A stretch of 64,000 nt of DNA, taken from Escallonia rubra. Its lineage: Eukaryota; Streptophyta; Magnoliopsida; Escalloniales; Escalloniaceae. The translations under genes were made by a program, and so were the position numbers. The notes beneath the pieces were generated by a model. It worked only from the letters and a program-made list of their open reading frames with translations, did no database searches and was not told the origin of the DNA. Positions 50,498 to 61,429 of the stretch are shown piece after piece. The DNA is taken from the NCBI GenBank assembly GCA_033065855.1, contig JAVXUO010000518.1, positions 248,001 through 312,000 on the forward strand. Direction: 5' to 3'. Numbering within the stretch: the stretch's first letter is position 1; the number at the start of each line of letters is the position of its first letter.

Positions 50498-51418
50498 ATG
50501 GCTTCTGAAACGGAGAATTCCACCCTAGCCCATGACTTTTCTCCCTTCTTTCGCGTACACAAAGACGGCCGGATCGAGAGGTTCAAGGAACCCCAGTTTG
50601 CTCCAACCTCCAATGACCCTAAATCCGCTGTCCAATCCAAAGATGTTGTTGTCTCACCCGAAACAGGCGTTTCCGTCCGCATCTTCCTCCCCAAAACCAC
50701 CGCCCCCACCACTCAAAAGCTCCCTCTGGTTTTCTACATTCACGGCGGGGCTTTCTGCCTCGGCTCCACCTCCTCCCCTCCCTTCCACAATTTTGTCAAC
50801 TCCCTCGCCGAAGAAGCTAATGCGGTCGTTGTGTCGGTGGATTATAGATTAGCCCCCGAGCACAAACTCCCCATAGCGTACGATGACTCGTGGCTTGCGC
50901 TCCAGTGGGTTGTTTCCCATGCTAATGGGCGCGGCCCCGAGCAATGGCTCAATGACCACGCCGATTTTGGTCGATTTTTCCTGGGCGGCGAGAGCGCCGG
51001 TGCGAACATCGCCAACAACATCGCGGTACGAGCCGGGGTAGGTGGGCTAGACCATGGTGTGAAGATGGATGGACTCTTTTTGGTGCATCCATTTTTTGGG
51101 GGAAAGGAGGAGGATAAGATGTACAAGTTCATGTGTCCGGGCAGTAGCGGGCGCGACGACGACCCGGTGCTGAACCCGGCTCTGGATCCGAGGCTGCCCC
51201 GGATGGGGTGCAGGAGGGTGATGTTCTGCATCGCGGAGAAAGACTGGTTTAGACAGCGGGGTTGGGATTATTACGAGGCGTTGGGGAAGAGCGGGTGGAA
51301 CGGAGAAAGGGAGATCATGGAGACCGACGGCGAAGGCCATGGGTTTCATTTGTTCGACCCGACTTGTGGCAAGGCAGTGACCCAGTTGAAGCGGTTGGCT
51401 TCTTTCTTGAAGCAGTAA
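50498..51418 (+). CDS. Class I carboxylesterase (CXE), copy 1
   Basis: Intronless gene for a 306-residue alpha/beta-hydrolase of the plant CXE family (alpha/beta hydrolase fold-3; related to GID1 and hydroxyisoflavanone dehydratase). The start at 50498 (MASETENSTLAHDF) follows the TATA position. Motifs: FSPFFRVHKDGRIERF at the N-terminus, the oxyanion-hole motif HGGAFCLGS (about 82-90), SVDYRLAPEHKLP, the nucleophile elbow GGESAGAN with Ser near 167, IAEKDW carrying the likely catalytic Asp, and GEGHGFHLF with the catalytic His. The full triad is present, so hydrolysis of short esters is plausible; GID1-type gibberellin binding is unlikely because the His is kept. Cytosolic, no signal peptide. 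Its paralogue lies 11.6 kb downstream. Confidence 0.92.
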   Translation: MASETENSTLAHDFSPFFRVHKDGRIERFKEPQFAPTSNDPKSAVQSKDVVVSPETGVSVRIFLPKTTAPTTQKLPLVFYIHGGAFCLGSTSSPPFHNFVNSLAEEANAVVVSVDYRLAPEHKLPIAYDDSWLALQWVVSHANGRGPEQWLNDHADFGRFFLGGESAGANIANNIAVRAGVGGLDHGVKMDGLFLVHPFFGGKEEDKMYKFMCPGSSGRDDDPVLNPALDPRLPRMGCRRVMFCIAEKDWFRQRGWDYYEALGKSGWNGEREIMETDGEGHGFHLFDPTCGKAVTQLKRLASFLKQ

Positions 51419-52852
51419 ACTTTTAAGGCACTTAGAGGTGCAGTACTGCAGTTTCCAGTTTAATAGAAGTATACTACACACCGATACTAGTAATTGAGAG
51501 ATTAGTGTAATTTGCCCTTAAGATTACGAATTTGCTTTTCGCTACAATTTTACTGTTCTGAATGTATCAATTATGTGTTTCAAGTTTTTTGCACGCAGTG
51601 CAAGATCGTCCGAATCAGACTATTCATGAATCGGATTACAATTATTTTGTTGACTTGCTAATAGCCATGCCGGCTTTAAGAAATTGTTTTTTTTTCTTTT
51701 TTTGTTTAAACAATATATTTTTTTTATTTACGAAACATGGTAGTTTTTCATTGTTACATAAGTAATCTAGCTACTTAAAAAAAAAAAATACTCAGTAGAA
51801 TTTTAATAAGAGAAGAAAATAGTAATAAAATTATAACCATATTGAACTAAGCTTTGAAGGAGGGGAAAGGTAAGTTACAAAAATATATCAGAAATTGTTT
51901 TGTTATAGTTCGATGGGTAAAAAAAAAAAATCATTGTGTGTGAAATTGGGCTGACTTCTCACTTTCGGTAGCTGTAAAGCAGTGGCGTTGGTTCCTTGGG
52001 CCAATATTCGTGATTTAGGTATATGACAGGTGTAGTCGTGTAGGTCACACGCTTTTGAACTTCACCCCATTTTAGCCTTATAGATAGATAGATGCGGCTC
52101 AAGCTGTGGTCTAGTTGGCTGGGGTGACTACGGCTCAAAATTTTGGGGTCAACTGGTAAATTGAATCGTAGCTCATCGTCGATCTAGAAAATTTTGAGCC
52201 GAATTGAACTGAACCGATCATCTCGATTTGAATGGTTCGATTTAGTTGATTTGAACGGTTCAATTTAGATCCACTTGAGCGTATTTAAATTTTTTAACTA
52301 TTTTTGCGCCTATTATTTGATTCAGATGTTACGTAAAATGAAGTTTTGATGAATTACATTGTATAGTCATGATATATAATTCAACATTCATTAACTTTTT
52401 TTTTTTTTTCCAAATGATATGAAAAGCTTTATTACGCTTGAAAATTAACAAAAACCAACATCTCTTTTGAGAGAGCTGACCAACCACTCTGGTGGTACAT
52501 TCAACCAAGTATTTCTATTATTGTTCTAAAATTACAAAAGCAAAAAAAAAGGTAAAGTATACATTTGGTACCGATATATAAAGAGACTGATGGATTCAAG
52601 GAAAATTTGTAACTGGACCTTTCACATAACTTTTTTTCTTTTCGTCTTAACTTTCGAGGTTTTGTTTAGTTGGCTTTGCCTCATCACGTGAGAATGAAAA
52701 TTACCAATGCATATGTTTAACATATCACTTCTTGGTCCGTTTTGATTTATTTTTGGTTTTAAAATATTGATCCGTTAACCGAATCAAACGGTGGTGGTTT
52801 GAGAAATGTCAATCAAACCATTAAGATTTTTTTGTTGTTTGGATTAGATTGG
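51419..52852. other. 3' flank of carboxylesterase 1
   Basis: AT-rich. From about 52.52 kb it is homologous to the 3' flank of carboxylesterase 2 (from about 63.26 kb), for example CTAAAATTACAAAAG and GGTTT-GTTTAGTTG blocks. A stretch at 52.09-52.21 kb begins with a tRNA A-box-like TGGTCTAGTTGGC and may be a decayed SINE. Confidence 0.5.
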
Positions 52853-52940
52853 TTCGATTTGATTAGTTATAGACGGTTCAGATCAGTTTACACATCTTGG
52901 TTCTATCCCCATACTTAGGAAGTGATTGTGCATTTTTTTA
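52853..52940 (+). repeat. 88-bp direct repeat flanking the MULE, left copy
   Basis: Begins TTCGATTTGATTAGTTATAG and ends GTGCATTTTTTTA. It matches 58080-58167 at 87 of 88 positions. It abuts the left inverted repeat of the MULE. Confidence 0.92.
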
Positions 52941-52947
52941 GAGTAAA

Positions 52948-53138
52948 TTGCACCAATGGCCACTGAACTATGCCTCATTTTTCACTTAAGTCACTGAACT
53001 TTATTTTGTGCCATTTTGGCCACTGGACTATCAAATCTGACCGATTTCACCACTATGTCTGCCGGTGTTAATTTCTCTCCGTTAAATGGTCATGCGCCGT
53101 GCACATGACCATTCAAATCAGGGGTAATTTCGTCCCTT
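52948..53138 (+). repeat. Left terminal inverted repeat of MULE
   Basis: Starts TTGCACCAATGGCCACTGAA and ends TTTCGTCCCTT. It is the inverted partner of 57883-58073. It lies about 175 bp upstream of the GRF gene start. Confidence 0.92.
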
Positions 53139-53184
53139 CTTGTAAATCGTTCCCATAACTAACCTTACCCTCTCATTTCCCTCC

Positions 53185-53300
53185 TTTTTCCCTTCCCTTG
53201 TGATACACTTTCCCTCCAAAACCCATCTGCCAACCAAGAGTCATTTTTCCCTTCCCTTGTGATACATTTTTCCTTCCAATACCCATCTGCCAACCAAGAA
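53185..53300 (+). repeat. 58-bp tandem duplication in GRF gene leader
   Basis: The unit TTTTTCCCTTCCCTTGTGAT ending ATCTGCCAACCAAGA occurs twice (53185-53240 and 53243-53300) with a few substitutions, immediately before the GRF gene start. Confidence 0.8.
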
Positions 53301-53313
53301 AATAGTGGATGCA

Positions 53314-53822
53314 ATGGTGTGCTACTGTCGAAGAAATCCCATCATGAAGACTTCATGGACCAACAGAAACCCAGGGAGAAGATTTTTGGTTTGTGCAGCA
53401 ACAAATGGTCAGGTAATGTCCTAACCGTTGCTTAGCTCCTCCCATTTTTTTCATAATTTTTCATCCATTTAAGAACACCCACCGTGTATTTGTAGGGAGT
53501 CCCCTGTGAGTACTTCAGTTGGAATGATTCACCTATGTGTGACCGTTCTATTCAAGTGATCCTTGGGTTGTTACAAAAAATAAATGGCTTGGACGAGGAG
53601 CTCCAAAGATGTATGGTGCAACTTGAAGAGCAACAGGAGCAACTGTCAACATGTGGGAAGGAATTGGGAGGCTATCGCACTAAGCAAAGGTGGTTGTGGG
53701 TTACTTTGCTCTGCTCGTGGTTCATGTTGTTTATTATGAGCTACAATTTTAAAAGTTCAAATGGGAGTATGGGAACTAAAGGAGCTGGTTCACCTAAGTT
53801 GTTAGAGCTCAAGGACCTGTAA
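53314..53822 (+). CDS. GRF-type zinc-finger protein carried by the MULE
   Basis: Two exons, 53314-53412 and 53496-53822 (intron GT-AG, phase 0), 141 residues. Start MVCYCRRNP. The N-terminal 46 residues form a GRF zinc finger: C-Y-C, then NPGRRFLVC, then GVPCEYFSWND and C, matching the C/C/C/C and G-R-x-F pattern, with the intron inside the domain. A probable coiled coil follows (about 55-95, LQKINGLDEELQRCMVQLEE), then a hydrophobic helix (LWVTLLCSWFMLFIMSY, about 102-118) and a short polar tail. GRF fingers bind nucleic acid in TOP3A, NEIL3 and APEX2. Here the protein sits in the mudrB-like position of a MULE, so a helper role is an inference. The gene is convergent with the transposase and its 3' end is about 320 bp from it. 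Confidence 0.8.
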
Positions 53823-54145
53823 TAACTTAGGGACCTTTGTAACAAATGGATGTAATTAAAGGAAACAATTCCATTTAATTTTCCCTGTTGAGTGTGCATT
53901 GAGTTCATAATTGGGAAGATGGAAACAATGGATGTCACAATGCCATGTCTAACTATGCATAAACCTGAACTAAATAATCTAAAAGTATGTGACATTTGTC
54001 TCAAAGAAGAATCACATGCATTGCCAAAAGATGGACTTGTCAAGAGATTACATGTAAAAGTAGCCAAAAGATTACATAAGATAACCAAAAGATTGCCAAA
54101 ATAGTTGTTCATTTTCCACCTATCAGACTAATTACATCAAGTTGT

Positions 54146-57100
54146 TCATTGTCCATGAGCCCTAGCTGATGATGACCTTGTTACCCTAGAGCTTTCTTCT
54201 TGAGCACCTTGCCTTGTAGTATTTCTTCTGACCTGAAAAAACAAAAAACACCACACCATCAACTCAAGGATGAACTATTAGTAATGTGATGAAAAAGAAG
54301 TCAGTGTCTAAATTGGTCACTCACTGGATACTTCCTTCTAGGTTCAGGTTGTAACCAGCCCCTGGGATTTGGATCAGTAACTTTTCTCTTCCTCATTGTA
54401 GGTTGTTTAGTCCTTTGACCAGTTGAGGATGTGCCTGCTTGTCTTCCCTGACTTTCTCCTACTGCATTTCTGCCCTTGCCACTACCTTTCTCTTTGCCTT
54501 TGCCCTTTGCTTTTCCTATATGTTGAAGACTTGAAGCTAAATCTGTCTCTTTCCTTTTTGGCTGAGATCCTTGACCTCTGTAACTTCTGCGGTTGTGTCC
54601 AACATTACCACAACTGCTACATTTGATTACAGTACCCTGCTTACCAAGTCTGTTTACATGTTCATCCGAAACAACTTTTTTCCCTTCATGTTTATCTTTC
54701 CTCCTCATCTTCTTAGGCCTACCAGGTTGTTTATGATAAAGATGTGGAAGAATTGGAGTTTTCTTTGTTTCTTCCCATAAGTTGGGACCATTAACAGGAT
54801 TCAACAGATGACTATATACCTTCTTAAAGGTCTCAATCCTAAAACATTCATCAACCCATAGTTCAGGTTCACCTCCACTCCCTCCATTTGCCATGTCATT
54901 ATATATAGCAGAAACAGCATGGGCACATGGGATCCCACATAGGTCCCATTTCATGCAACTGCAACTCCTCTCCTTCAGGTCTACAACATACCATTCCCCA
55001 CTTGCAGCCTTTACATGGTACTGAGTACCACCATTCCACTCACAATTATAATGACAGGACTTTGACTTCATGGTTTCCAATTTTTGTTGTATCTTTGGAC
55101 ACAAAAGGCCATCCCACTTCTCCATGGCCCTCCTCTTCTTCACAATCCTTCCCATCATAAGACCCCTTATTACCTCAAGGCATGAAATTATTGGTTTATC
55201 CCTACTGGTAAGGATGAAACTATTAAATACCTCACAGTAGTTGTTCAACAATAGGTCACATCTAGACTTGAGTGAAAAATGGGACCTACACCAATGACTA
55301 GGAGGTATCTTATAAAGGTACTCAAATGCCCCTACACAATCTGTCTTTAATGTGTCCATTGCTCTCTTAAAGTATGTGACATTAGGGGCTTTTGCAGCAT
55401 TCCACATGGCTTCTTTCATATCTAAACTAGGAAATAGCTTCCTAAAGTTCTTGTACAAATGCATGACACAATACCTTTGCTCACAACCTGGTGCAGATAA
55501 CAAACCCTGATAAAGTAAGAGCAGTTAGTAATAAAGTATGAAGCATTTACTCTTATTGCAAATCAAATCAAATCAAATTTACAATTGAAAAAATCAAATA
55601 AACATTACCTTTTGTTGGTCTGAAATGAAAGTCCAATCACCTTGGTCTGCAATGTCTAAGTCTTCAACCACCAATTTGATAAACCATTTCCAGGATTGTT
55701 GATTTTCAGCTTCAACCACTGCCCAGGCAAAGGGGTACATTCCATTGTCAGGATCAATTCCCACTGCTGTCAACAACTGTCCTGGAAAAGGGCCCTTTAA
55801 GAAACACCCATCAAGCCCAACCACCTTCCTACAACCTGCTTTAAAACCAACCTTCAAAGCCCCCAAACACATGTATAATCTATGAAATCTAGGAAACTCT
55901 TCACCAACAATGGGCTCACATAATTTGATGATTGCAGTAGAACCTGGATTAGTCCTGCTGATCTCATTACAGTAGTCCCACAACCCCTTAAATTGATCCC
56001 TGTAACTTCCATCAACCAAATCAATTGCCTTTCTTTTTGCCCTGTATACCTTAGTCCTTGAAACACCAGATGCTAACTCAACCCTTACAGTATCCCTAAT
56101 GGATTCAACTGGCCAAGTTGGATTTGACCTGAACTTGTCTAAATACTTTTTAGACAGCCAACCAGATTTGATTTGATCATTGTAGTATATGTTTGGGCAA
56201 GTATGTATCTTTTGATATGTTTTCACAACCAAACAATTTTTCTCTTCAAACCTAGATGCATAGAGAATCCACTTACACTGATCACTTCCCATACACTTTG
56301 CCCTGACTCTGTGTCTCTCATTAGTATAAAGCTTAATTCTTCTCCTTGTAATGATTGAATGCTCCCTAATAGCTTCCTTCAGTAGTTGTGAGTTAGCAAA
56401 TAACATGCCTACACTAAATCTGGGTTTGTTCATGTTACTGTTAGGATTAAACTGAGGGTGGCTTTCCTTGTCTTCTTCATCCTCAGATTCACTAGGCAAA
56501 CTCCTCAAGTCATCAGAATGATAGCCTTCTGAATTGCCACCCTCCTGATCCTCAATTTGTGATATACTTTCCCTATACCTGCCTTCTTCAGTCTCCACTT
56601 GTGCATTGTAAATGTGTACATCTTCCTCAGCCTCATACTCACTGTCATGCAATGTATTTTCATCTGCACCCTCACCTTCATCTTCTGACTCAGATGACTC
56701 AACTATCTCATCACTCTGTTGTTGATGCTCTGTACCTACTTGCTCTTGCTCAATGGTATGGGCATCTCTACTAGGCAACTCAGTCACATCCTCATGCTCA
56801 CTAGGGTGTAGTATGTCATTACTGGGAAGCAGCAACTGTGTGAACTGAGTATCATCAAAATGAGGCATTACCTCATCATAAAAACTTATTAGTAGAGGAT
56901 TACCACCCTCAAATCTTTTCTCATCTTGTGTATCATTTATATCTTGGGTAGCCTGAGGATGATCATCACCTAACTCAATCTCTTCAATGACAACTGAAGA
57001 TGGTATTGGTGGTGGCATAAAAAACTCCTCTACTGATGTACTTCCATGTTCAACATAGACCTCAATTACTTTATACTTATAATAGTGTAACAATTTTAAG

Positions 57101-57662
57101 AGTCCCCTTATATCATCATCCCCTCCTAGAACCCTCAACCCATTGTCAAGACTCATGCCAGGAATTTTGTAGAAGTAAAACCTAACCCCATCAGTATAAC
57201 CTAATTCTTTTAGCATCTCATCTAATTCATGCATTGAATACTTGTCACAGTCACAGTAATCAACATAAGTTACGAAACCATCAACATAAACCCTCTGTGG
57301 ACTGGAAAAAAACTCACCCCCAGTATGCAACTCAGTGGTAAAGTATTCAACTCCATTTCCTGGTGCAAACACAAAAAATCACCAAAAAAAACCCTAAGTC
57401 CGTGGCATTTTATCTCTGAAACCAATTAAAAATGTCCCAACTCCCAATCAAATGAATATGTAAATAATATACTGATCGACATGCATGCAATATTTAACCC
57501 AATCAAATGAATATTTTAAGTGTACCCATCATTTGTATATGCATTGTGCGTATCTGTGCGTAGAACACAACAATCGAAGGGAAATAAACAACATTAAATC
57601 TACATACCATACAAGTCATGTGGGTTGACGTAAATTCCATCATCTCTAAGGACCCACGACAT
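54146..57662 (-). CDS. MULE transposase (mudrA-like)
   Basis: Proposed exons: 57608-57662, 55609-57359, 54325-55506, 54146-54232; 3075 bases, 1024 residues, all phases closing. The first exon (MSWVLRDDGIYVNPHDLYG) is needed because the long frame has no ATG before its N-terminal domain. Order: N-terminal PB1-like/MULE leader domain (VEYFTTELHTGGEF...), an acidic Ser/Glu-rich linker, MuDR-type DNA-binding region (FSVGMLFANSQLLKEAIREH), the catalytic DDE domain with GLDGCFLKG (Asp about 535), FISDQQKG (Asp about 599), CVMH and CEVFNSF (Glu about 694), a SWIM zinc finger (CSCMKWDLCGIPCAH) and a C-terminal zinc knuckle CSSCGNVGHNRRSY in which the last Cys is Tyr. The last exon is basic and less certain. 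No stop or frameshift interrupts it. Confidence 0.85.
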
Positions 57663-57882
57663 CTCAATCGTCTTCACACAACGCCACAGAGCACCAAGAG
57701 TTATGATCTCGACTGGTTCCAAACTCACTGATTAAATCTAACCCTAAACAATGGATGGATTTGTGTATGTGTGATTGTGTAAAGTTTTAGTTTTTTACAG
57801 AGGTGAAGAAGGGAAGAGTCGTGCCTAGTTTTAGAGACAGTGAACAGTTGTGAGGAAAGACGAATGGCGCCTGGTTTTGGAA

Positions 57883-58073
57883 AAGGGACGAAATTACCCC
57901 TGATTTGAATGGTCATGTGCACGGCGCATGACCATTTAACGGAGAGAAATTAACACCGGCAGACATAGTGGTGAAATCGGTCAGATTTGATAGTCCAGTG
58001 GCCAAAATGGCACAAAATGAAGTTCAGTGACTTAAGTGAAAAAGGAGGCATAGTTCAGTGGCCATTGGTGCAA
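57883..58073 (-). repeat. Right terminal inverted repeat of MULE
   Basis: Inverted copy of 52948-53138 with two differences seen. It lies about 220 bp upstream of the transposase start. Confidence 0.92.
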
Positions 58074-58079
58074 GTTCAG

Positions 58080-58167
58080 TTCGATTTGATTAGTTATAGA
58101 CGGTTCAGATCAGTTTACACATCTTGGTTCTATCCCCATACTTAGGAAGTGATTGTGCATTTCTTTA
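58080..58167 (+). repeat. 88-bp direct repeat flanking the MULE, right copy
   Basis: Same sequence as 52853-52940 except one base (C for T in the terminal T-run). The homologous region downstream of carboxylesterase 2 (about 63.6-63.7 kb) is present once without an insertion. Confidence 0.92.
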
Positions 58168-58480
<313 letters not shown>

Positions 58481-58698
58481 CAAGTTTTTGGCTACTGAAT
58501 TTGCATATTACAGACGTTTGACAAAGTTTCAACAACGGTCTTCTATTTATATTATATAATAGTAATAACATCCTCTCAATTTCCTTCTGACCATAAAGGT
58601 CAAACAAGTATCCAGATCCATGTCTAAAAAACTGGACAAAAAATTAAAGAAACGTAGGGATGTATACGAACTGAGCTCGGCTCAAACAAGGGTGTGGT

Positions 58699-59553
58699 CA
58701 ATGGCAGATCCAGAAAGTGTAAGCGGAGGGAACCAGAAAATTTTGATGGCTAATAGAAAAGAATGAAGAAGGTTCAAGTTCACATAAATCATGAAAAATA
58801 AAAGACACTAAAATTAGAAGTAGTTCATCAAGGTTTCACAAAACAAGAAAATATAAGAAAAGTGACTCTATACGTTGATAGTTAAAGCGGAACTCACCGT
58901 TCTTTATAGTCACGAAAATCATCAATGATCGAGTCTATAGTAACGGTTAAATGTATAATAAATTACTCAGTTCGTATTTTTTTCGTAACTATTGAATACA
59001 CTAATACTATAAGAATTAAACTAATGAATAGAGTAACTATTGAAATAGCGTAACTATTGAAGACGTTAATACTATATTAATTAGTGCAACTAGTGAATTT
59101 GTTAATACTCTAAGAATTAAACTAAAAATAAAAGAACTCACCTTGATCAATTGGTATTTTTCCGTAATCTGGAGATTTGGAAGAATGAAGAATGAGAACG
59201 AAGAAGATTATGACGGCCAGTGACACAAAGAATAAAGAATATAACAAAAAGAAACCCTAATTAATTAATTACGATATAATGGCATTTTCGTAAATATGTG
59301 AAATGTAAGTATCTATTATTGAAATTACAAAAAGAAAATTTCCAAAAAGTGAAGAATGAGAACGAAGAAGATTATGACGGTCGGTGATACAAAGAATAAA
59401 TAATACAACAAAAAATTAGTTAGGGTATAATGGCATTTTCGTAAATATGTGAAATGTGAGTATCTATTATTGAAATTACAAAAAGAAAAATTCCAAAAAA
59501 TTGGGGGGTCCCGCCCCCCCCCCCCCCCCGGTCATGCAAGAGCTCCGCCACTG
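58699..59553. mobile_element. Possible hAT-like element
   Basis: The left end CAATGGCAGATCCAG and right end AGCTCCGCCACTG resemble diverged hAT termini, and a long C-run lies next to the right end as in the element at 45754. The 8-bp flanks do not match, so the boundaries are uncertain. No coding region inside. Confidence 0.45.
59188..59502 (+). repeat. Two-copy tandem repeat, 163-bp unit
   Basis: Copies start at about 59188 and 59351 and share GAAGAATGAGAACGAAGAAG, TATAATGGCATTTTCGTAAA and TATCTATTATTGAAATTACA in order, with few differences. Confidence 0.85.
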
Positions 59554-59841
59554 AGTATTTGTCGAACTCGGTTCGTATATTTTCAGACATGTGTTGGGCT
59601 CGGCTCGTGTTCTTTAAAAGCACATTTTTTTATGTTTGAACTCGGCTCAAGTTTGTCACCACAGAACTCGACTCGGCTCATTCGTCTATACATGCGATTC
59701 GAGTTCAAGCTTCAAAATATGTTCAAGAACTTAAGATCGAACCACAATGTATAGACCAAAACTACCAATTTTGAATACTGTACTAGAAATGACTCACGGA
59801 TTGAGACCCTCCGTCGATCAAATTGATAATATTGATTGGAA

Positions 59842-60619
59842 TCTAATTATATATATATGAAAGCCGAAGCTGAGAGAATGTTGTCCAGTCATCGCTTACT
59901 TGGACACTCTCTTAATTCGCCATATGGACTTTCCTATTTTGAATATTTTAAAGTTACTTACTTTTTTAATAATGATTTGGATTCATATTCTCTCTCTCTC
60001 TCTCTCTCTCATTGAATTCCTTCTTTCCATTTGAAATTCAATCAATTATATAGATTTTACATTTTTTCTCTCTTCTATGTTAACATGCATCACTCAAAAT
60101 TTTTATTTATATCTTGACAATTCCATTAATTTCTAGATTTTGACAAAAGTAATTGTTTATATATTCATTTTTTTATCTTAAATCTTTTTTATTGTTTAGG
60201 GAAATACAAGATTCTCCATCAATTTTTCTCTTAAACTACCCTAATCTCCTTCCTTTTATTTCATTACAAGTTTAATACATAGTTTACACTCCCATTTTTT
60301 TCAATAATTTATTATTTACTGTTACTCTTTTCTTGATAGTCTTAAGTAATAGTTTATCACTGCAATTGTTATTAGTTAGTAGAGATCATTTCTATTATTT
60401 CATACACTATTTTCATCTTCATTTGTCACTAAAAATGAACAATTTTTACTCAAGGTCATTTATAACGATAAAAATTGTTAGCAGAACTCCTTTAAAAAGG
60501 TAAAAATAATTTTTGATTATCTTATTGTCACTACTAATTTTGAAATTATTATTAGGCATACAAATACGAGATATCTGATAGTTGTTATTCCCGTATGCAA
60601 CGCACGGGATCAAAACTAG
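59842..60619 (+). mobile_element. Small non-autonomous Helitron
   Basis: Begins TC after an A (59841) and ends CTAG before a T (60620), the Helitron A/T insertion site. A hairpin at 60589-60609 (TCCCGT, nine-base loop, ACGGGA) ends 10 bases before the terminus, which is the diagnostic Helitron 3' layout. 778 bp, with no Rep/helicase coding. Confidence 0.82.
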
Positions 60620-61429
60620 TTGGAGATGAATCTTGACGAATATTTGAACGGCGAGGATGACTGATCCTCTGATGTTTTTATTAATGGCTTAGGCGTGGGA
60701 CCAGAAGTTGTCATTGCTCCTTGTCAATTTGTAATGTGTGCATATTTGTATGTGAGGGTGAGAGAGGGTTTGTGTGTGCGCTTTTGTGTGTGTCTGTGTG
60801 TGTGACGAGAGAGAGGCAGAAAGGTAAAAGGAGAGAGGCGTGTGTGTGTGTGACGATAAAAAAAGAGAGGCAAAAAGGTTAAAGGATAAAGGCGGCTGTG
60901 AGAAATTTGAAGCGTGAGAGAACTTGTTAGGGTTTTTAAATGGGCTAATAATCAGGGTTTGGACTTGGGCTTTATCATGCATCGCATGGGCTCTATGTTT
61001 ATAAGTGGGCTTGGGCTAATTGATTCTATGGCTTATAGGTTTAAACTTTAGCATATATAATTTATCTAAATGGTATTTTTTAAATATATTATAATTAATT
61101 TATTATTCAGATGAGCTGTTCGCAAACACATTCGTGAATATTTTGGAGTGTGCATGTTCGGCTCGTTTAGTAAACGGGCTTTAAAAACTTTTTCATGATC
61201 AGTTTATACATTATTCGAATGAACACGAACGAATTCTTTGGAGAACAAATCACGAGCAGTTCGTGAACGGCTCAATTCATTTATAGCTCTTAAGAAACGC
61301 AGCGTGGTGGACTAGACTCTGTACATATCATAGCCCTGCAACATTTCTCTTGTCGTATAACAACGAAAGGTTTTGACTGCAACCTTCGCGTGCTGATACA
61401 TAATGAGTACTAAAAATTGTTAAATTATA
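60620..61429. other. Intergenic DNA with short repeats
   Basis: No gene. At about 60794-60894 a GT-microsatellite plus purine-rich unit of about 50 bp is duplicated in tandem. A stretch near 61.12-61.29 kb repeats 'GGCTCG'/'GAACGG'-type motifs also seen at 58.66 and 59.56-59.70 kb, probably one older transposon split by later insertions. Confidence 0.45.

Larger units (their letters stand above)
52941..58079. mobile_element. Apparently complete Mutator-like element with two genes
   Basis: A 5.1-kb element bounded by 191-bp terminal inverted repeats, 52948-53138 and 57883-58073, which differ at two positions by my reading. The extreme 7 bases at the left are GAGTAAA and at the right are replaced by an unrelated GTTCAG. 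It carries a transposase on the minus strand and a GRF zinc-finger gene on the plus strand, convergently arranged with starts near opposite ends, so each inverted repeat is placed to act as a promoter, as in maize MuDR. Both reading frames are open across all exons. High TIR identity and open frames suggest recent activity. Confidence 0.88.

Noticed and set aside
54301..54324. Transposase C-terminus ending SDQFRH within exon 3
   Set aside because: A GTGAGT donor lies just before it and an in-phase acceptor at 54233-54234 leads to a basic tail; the spliced form is preferred, though not proven.
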